NCBI GenBank assembly: GCA_002436765.1
Contig: DJNI01000058.1
Location: 1-8,568, forward strand
Direction: 5' to 3'
DNA: 8,568 bases
Origin: Clostridiales bacterium UBA6468
GTDB taxonomy: Bacteria > Bacillota > Clostridia > Oscillospirales > Oscillospiraceae
The notes beneath the pieces were generated by a model. The model had not been told where the DNA came from, did no database searches, and was given only the letters and a program-made list of their open reading frames with translations. A program made the position numbers and the translations under genes. Each line of letters opens with the position of its first letter. The stretch's first letter is position 1. Of this stretch, positions 6,273-8,568 are shown in pieces.

Positions 6273-6301
6273 AAAAGGCAGGGAATACATCCCTGCCTTT
6301 T
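6273..6301. terminator. Bidirectional terminator between radA and the regulator gene
   Basis: AAAAGGCAGGGA (6273-6284) and TCCCTGCCTTTT (6290-6301) pair perfectly over 12 bp around a 5-nt loop. The A run on one side and T run on the other allow use in both directions, as expected between convergent genes. The rest of 6192-6329 holds no gene. Confidence 0.75.
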
Positions 6302-6329
6302 ATGATTATTGGGGTAAACGAGAGGGGGG

Positions 6330-6776
6330 CTACAGCAAACAGCCAACCAGCAGCCCCAGCAGAAAGCAAACAACCCCGACAACAGCCATCTCCGTCGGAT
6401 CTCTGAGGTATTTTGTCCGAAAAACCTTTTTGATAACCGGCTTTTCCACATACTGCACCACGGTTTTTTCTACCGGTTTTTCCACGACCTTCTCGACGAC
6501 CTGCACTACCGGCTTTTCGACAACCTTTTCAACGGTTTCCACCGTTTTCAGCACTACAGGAGGCCGCCTGCCGTAGTTCCTGCGGCCTGTTGTAAGATAT
6601 TCGATATCCGTGTCCAGCACCTCGGCCAGCCGGATCATTTTAAGCGAATCTGGACTTGTCTGATCGTTTTCCCATTTACTGACCGCCTGGCGTGACACAT
6701 CCATGGCTTGCGCAAGCTGCCCCTGGGATAGATTTTGCAGTTTCCGAAGCTCGATAATCCGTTCACCAATCGACAT
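6330..6776 (-). CDS. Membrane-anchored XRE-family regulator with VEKP-repeat linker
   Basis: The 148-residue protein has three parts. Residues about 5-62 are a Cro/CI-type helix-turn-helix (LSQGQLAQAMDVSRQAVSKWE at about 16-36, then SLKMIRLAEVLDTDIEYLTTG), typical of XRE repressors. Residues about 79-114 repeat VEKVVEKPV and VVQ(V/Y)VEK units, a low-complexity charged stalk. Residues about 129-148 are hydrophobic with glycines and run to the C-terminus, so the protein is probably tail-anchored in the membrane with its DNA-binding domain inside the cell. AAGGA precedes the ATG by about 10 nt. It lies 34 nt after the recombinase stop codon on the same strand and is probably co-transcribed with it. 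Target genes are unknown; the flanking 20-nt repeats are candidate binding sites. The DNA-binding call is firm; the membrane role is inferred from hydrophobicity. Confidence 0.87.
   Translation of the reverse strand: MSIGERIIELRKLQNLSQGQLAQAMDVSRQAVSKWENDQTSPDSLKMIRLAEVLDTDIEYLTTGRRNYGRRPPVVLKTVETVEKVVEKPVVQVVEKVVEKPVEKTVVQYVEKPVIKKVFRTKYLRDPTEMAVVGVVCFLLGLLVGCLL
6430..6545 (-). repeat. Degenerate coding repeat (VEKP units) in the regulator gene
   Basis: On the - strand the codons for VEKVVEKPV occur twice (residues 82-90 and 94-102), and VEKPV returns at about 110-114. The DNA copies differ at many third positions, so the repeat is kept at protein level and is not a recent slippage product. 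Confidence 0.6.
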
Positions 6777-6798
6777 AATCTCATTTTCCTTGCTAAAA

Positions 6799-6818
6799 AT
6801 TTGTCAACTATCAGTTGC
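6799..6818 (-). repeat. Right copy of the 20-nt inverted repeat, upstream of the regulator
   Basis: On the - strand the motif reads GCAACTGATAGTTGACAAAT. It contains the perfect small palindrome CAACT-GAT-AGTTG and then TTGACA. It spans the recombinase stop codon and the start of the 34-nt gap before the regulator, the place expected for an operator of an autoregulating XRE protein. No good -10 box follows the TTGACA at the right spacing, so it is less convincing as a promoter than as a binding site. Confidence 0.55.
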
Positions 6819-7836
6819 TTTCCTTATTATCCTCTATTTTCTCGGAAAAGTCAAGCTTGGAAAGGGGATTGGCCTCTGCAGCGATTTTCAGCTCTGTGCT
6901 TTCGATATGGGTGTAAATCTGGGTCGTGTTCAGATTCTCGTGACCCAGGACTTCCTGAACGGTTTTGACATCCACGCCGCCGGAAAGCATCATGGTTGCC
7001 GCCGTATGGCGCAGTTTATGGGCGGAATATTGGGTGGAATCCAGTCCAGCCTGTAAAAGCGCTTTTTTCACCAGCCTATGAACCGCCGTGACACTGATCC
7101 GGTTATTATCCCTGGAGCCAAACAGCGCCCGATTGTCCGTCAGCACCTTTTGATTTCGTTCCGGAAGGTAGGCGTCGATCGCTTTCCGGCAGGCAGATCC
7201 GAAATAGACGAAGCGTTCCTTATTGCCTTTGCCAATGACCCGGATCCTGTCCTCATAAACGTCCGACAGGTTCAGATTGACAAGCTCGCTGCGCCGGATG
7301 CCGCAGTTGAGAAAAAGCATCAAGATCGCATAATCCCGTTTTTCGTTCTGCCCAGAGACAGATTTCAGCAGCGCGGCAGACTGTTCCATGGTAAGGTACT
7401 TGGGCAGGCTTTTCCGAAGCTTTGGATATTCCAGATCGGCCACAGGATTCTCCTGCAACTGCTTTGTCCGCGTGGTCAGATATTTATAGAAGGACTTGAT
7501 GGACGAAAGCTTTCTGGCCCTTGCGGAAGGGGAAATTCCATACTCCGGCGCAGCGGAATCCGGGTTGATCGCCCGGTCATTGGCCAGATAGGAAAGAAAA
7601 TCGAAAATATCCGATGTGTCAATATCCCGGATAAATTGAATGTCAACGTCCTTGATATCGATGTCATCCAGATTCGTGCTCATCGGCATATCGTTTCGCA
7701 TGAGCTTGATGAAGCGCAGAAACATTCTCAAGTCCAGATAATACTCCGAAATCGTCAGCGGAGACTGGCCTTTGATATTCTCATGGTAGATCAAAAACTC
7801 CCGCAAAACCTGGGGACAATCATGGTATCGCTGCAT
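6811..7836 (-). CDS. XerC/D-like tyrosine recombinase
   Basis: Tyrosine recombinases cut and rejoin two DNA sites through a covalent 3'-phosphotyrosine. The 341-residue product has an N-terminal core-binding domain (about 8-125; SPLTISEYYLDLRMFLRF) and a catalytic domain (about 145-320). All catalytic residues are visible: Arg181 in CGIRRSEL, Lys203 in IGKGNKER, His273 and Arg276 in HKLRH, His299 in LGHEN and Tyr308 in TTQIYTH. It is some 40 residues longer than standard XerC/XerD, mainly from an Asp/Ile-rich insert at about 56-75. The ATG at 7836 is chosen because AGGAGG lies 6 nt upstream and a strong promoter 34 nt upstream; the longer frame to 7944 would run through that promoter and a palindrome. 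It could be a chromosome-dimer resolvase or an element-borne recombinase. The regulator gene follows in the same operon. Confidence 0.9.
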   Translation of the reverse strand: MQRYHDCPQVLREFLIYHENIKGQSPLTISEYYLDLRMFLRFIKLMRNDMPMSTNLDDIDIKDVDIQFIRDIDTSDIFDFLSYLANDRAINPDSAAPEYGISPSARARKLSSIKSFYKYLTTRTKQLQENPVADLEYPKLRKSLPKYLTMEQSAALLKSVSGQNEKRDYAILMLFLNCGIRRSELVNLNLSDVYEDRIRVIGKGNKERFVYFGSACRKAIDAYLPERNQKVLTDNRALFGSRDNNRISVTAVHRLVKKALLQAGLDSTQYSAHKLRHTAATMMLSGGVDVKTVQEVLGHENLNTTQIYTHIESTELKIAAEANPLSKLDFSEKIEDNKESN

Positions 7837-7842
7837 AGGGAA

Positions 7843-7848
7843 CCTCCT
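7843..7848 (-). promoter_or_regulatory. Shine-Dalgarno fixing the recombinase start
   Basis: AGGAGG on the - strand lies six nucleotides before the ATG at 7836 and decides against the longer in-frame start at 7944. Confidence 0.8.
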
Positions 7849-7869
7849 GCAAGCCTGGTTGATACCGAT

Positions 7870-7898
7870 ATTATAGCACATATCTGCGACGAACGCAA
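7870..7898 (-). promoter_or_regulatory. Sigma-A promoter of the recombinase operon
   Basis: On the - strand TTGCGT (7893-7898), a 17-nt spacer and a perfect TATAAT (7870-7875), preceded by TGC as an extended -10, form a strong promoter. Transcription would begin near 7863, 27 nt before the ATG. The -35 box lies inside one arm of the palindrome at 7889-7924, so a protein bound there would block RNA polymerase. Confidence 0.75.
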
Positions 7899-7924
7899 CA
7901 AAATTTTTATTTTGTTGCGTTCGT
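7889..7924. repeat. Perfect 16-bp inverted repeat over the recombinase promoter
   Basis: ACGAACGCAACAAAAT (7889-7904) and ATTTTGTTGCGTTCGT (7909-7924) are exact reverse complements separated by TTTT. No T run follows on either strand, so it is not a terminator. Read as two arms around a short AT-rich centre, it has the geometry of a tyrosine-recombinase core site or of an operator. One arm contains the -35 box. Confidence 0.75.
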
Positions 7925-7937
7925 GCCCTAGCCATAA

Positions 7938-7958
7938 GCGGCACGCCCTGCGTACCGC
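7938..7958 (-). repeat. Small hairpin in the recombinase upstream region
   Basis: GCGGCACGC (7938-7946) and GCGTACCGC (7950-7958) form a 9-bp stem with one mismatch, which is a G-U pair in - strand RNA, and a 3-nt loop. It lies in the putative long leader transcript. Confidence 0.4.
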
Positions 7959-7994
7959 GAACTGTCTACAGCAGCCGAAGCCCTCCCCCGGCGC

Positions 7995-8020
7995 GGCAAC
8001 AAAATAGCGCTTTTGTGTCG
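7995..8020. repeat. Degenerate second copy of the recombinase-promoter palindrome
   Basis: GGCAACAAAA, the 6-nt centre TAGCGC (8005-8010) and TTTTGTGTCG repeat the inner part of the palindrome at 7889-7924, which reads CGCAACAAAA, TTTTTA, TTTTGTTGCG. Both keep ACAAAA-N6-TTTTGT, with centres about 101 bp apart. A further CGCTTTTGT half-copy is at 8071-8079. Confidence 0.45.
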
Positions 8021-8053
8021 TTTGGCTCCTCAGAATCACCCCCAGACGACACC

Positions 8054-8082
8054 ATCTTACACAATGCGGCCGCTTTTGTCAA
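8054..8082 (-). promoter_or_regulatory. Canonical promoter overlapping the Rep-fragment stop codon
   Basis: On the - strand TTGACA (8077-8082), a 17-nt spacer and TAAGAT (8054-8059) form a near-consensus sigma-A promoter. The stop codon TGA (8081-8079) is part of the -35 box. Transcription would start near 8047 and run about 210 nt to the recombinase start through two palindromes and a hairpin. I find no supported ORF in that leader. Confidence 0.6.
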
Positions 8083-8519
8083 GCCTTTTTCCGTCCGGGC
8101 TTGCCCCGACGGCGGCGGCCTTTGGCCGTCAGGCGCTTGTCTGCCACGGCATAGATGAGCGTGACTTCCACGCCGCTGTGGTTCAGCGCCCGCCGCACGC
8201 GGTCGATGTCGCCGTACTTCTCCATCTTTGCCGGGTCAAGGGTGAGCGTCACAAAATACTGGAAATCATTGGAAAGTGCCAGCCGCCGGAGGTTGGCACG
8301 GGCGCGGCGCATACTGCGCAGCATGTCGTCGCCCTCTGATTTTTTGCCTTTCTGACGCTTTGCTTTTTCCACAGGTTTTCCACAGGACTCTTCCCAGCCC
8401 TGACCATGGAAAACCATGTCCGACGCGCAAATAATGTCCATCTGCCCGCCGGGATAAGTGTACACAATGGAATTACAGCAAAGTTCCTCGTGTGTTTCCC
8501 TCAGAGACATTCTGTCCAT
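8079..8519 (-). CDS. Truncated Rep-like (rolling-circle replication type) protein
   Basis: Residues about 66-110 (SMRRARANLRRLALSNDFQYFVTLTLDPAKMEKYGDIDRVRR) resemble the start of HUH replication initiators of clostridial plasmids and phages, where FVTLTLD is the conserved first strand motif. In such proteins an HUH motif of the HFHG type follows within about 40-50 residues, then a catalytic tyrosine. Here, after RRALN (residue 113), the sequence changes to an unrelated tail ending in the strongly basic RRRRGKPGRKKA and stops at 146 residues. Neither the HUH motif nor a tyrosine in the expected place is present, so nicking activity is not expected. The tail may come from another gene through a deletion. 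The ATG at 8519 has only a weak ribosome site; a TATACT box lies at 8550-8555. I judge it a remnant of a mobile element; family assignment is from memory of motif context. Confidence 0.5.
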   Translation of the reverse strand: MDRMSLRETHEELCCNSIVYTYPGGQMDIICASDMVFHGQGWEESCGKPVEKAKRQKGKKSEGDDMLRSMRRARANLRRLALSNDFQYFVTLTLDPAKMEKYGDIDRVRRALNHSGVEVTLIYAVADKRLTAKGRRRRGKPGRKKA

Positions 8520-8568
8520 AAGCTCACGGAGCTGACGGAATAATGTCCTAGTATAAAAGAAAATAAAT

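Noticed and set aside
6430..6545. The repeated stretch as a CRISPR array or tandem DNA repeat
   Set aside because: The units are irregular, lie in frame within the regulator gene, have no spacers and differ in third codon positions. They are protein repeats.
7889..7924. The palindrome as a LexA (SOS) box
   Set aside because: CGAAC and GTTCG are present at the ends, but 24 bases separate them. The Gram-positive LexA box has about four bases between these halves.
7837..7944. A longer recombinase start at 7944
   Set aside because: The extension reads through the promoter and the perfect palindrome and has no ribosome site. ATG 7836 has AGGAGG six bases upstream.
7791..8039. An 82-codon GTG-started frame upstream of the recombinase
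   Set aside because: It overlaps the recombinase start in another frame, has no proper Shine-Dalgarno and shows no recognisable domain.

Overview
The window looks like a chromosomal segment from a spore-forming, fairly GC-rich member of the Clostridia, most likely Oscillospiraceae or a relative. The reasons are the sporulation genes (cotJ operon, cwlD), a clostridial-type ECF sigma factor start, a thioredoxin reductase of a kind I associate with clostridia, and a Rep-like fragment of a type I recall from clostridial mobile elements. No taxonomic marker is present, so this is inference.

Layout. Bases 1-60 hold the terminator of a gene lying off the left edge. A small exported or membrane-anchored protein of unknown function follows (171-545, +) with its own promoter and terminator. 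Bases 581-1712 (-) are a scar: the first 56 codons of an ECF sigma factor, with promoter, Shine-Dalgarno and TTG start intact, run directly into a protein with two DLNGDG modules that has lost its N-terminus. Next come a thioredoxin reductase-like flavoprotein (1829-2785, -) and a spore-coat operon (2888-3924, -) made of a CotJA-CotJB fusion and CotJC, a dimanganese catalase-like protein. Divergent from it is cwlD (4075-4776, +), the amidase of spore cortex maturation. It is followed by radA (4830-6191, +), whose strong promoter overlaps the cwlD stop codon.

The right part is accessory-like and reads leftward. A XerC/D-type tyrosine recombinase (6811-7836, -) is followed 34 nt later by a small regulator (6330-6776, -) with an XRE DNA-binding domain, a Val-Glu-Lys-Pro repeat stalk and a C-terminal membrane helix. 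The regulator gene is flanked by two inverted copies of a 20-nt motif (19 of 20 identical). The recombinase promoter carries a perfect 16-bp inverted repeat over its -35 box, with a weaker copy of the same geometry about 100 bp upstream. Further right is a Rep-like gene that keeps its FVTLTLD strand but has no HUH motif. A canonical promoter overlaps its stop codon and would produce a leader of about 210 nt without an ORF, rich in hairpins, leading into the recombinase.

Working together: cotJ and cwlD probably form a divergent sporulation pair, while radA is housekeeping recombination and repair. The recombinase, membrane-tethered regulator and repeated palindromic sites are the best candidate for an undescribed module, either an autoregulated recombinase operon or an invertible switch. 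This rests on sequence geometry only.
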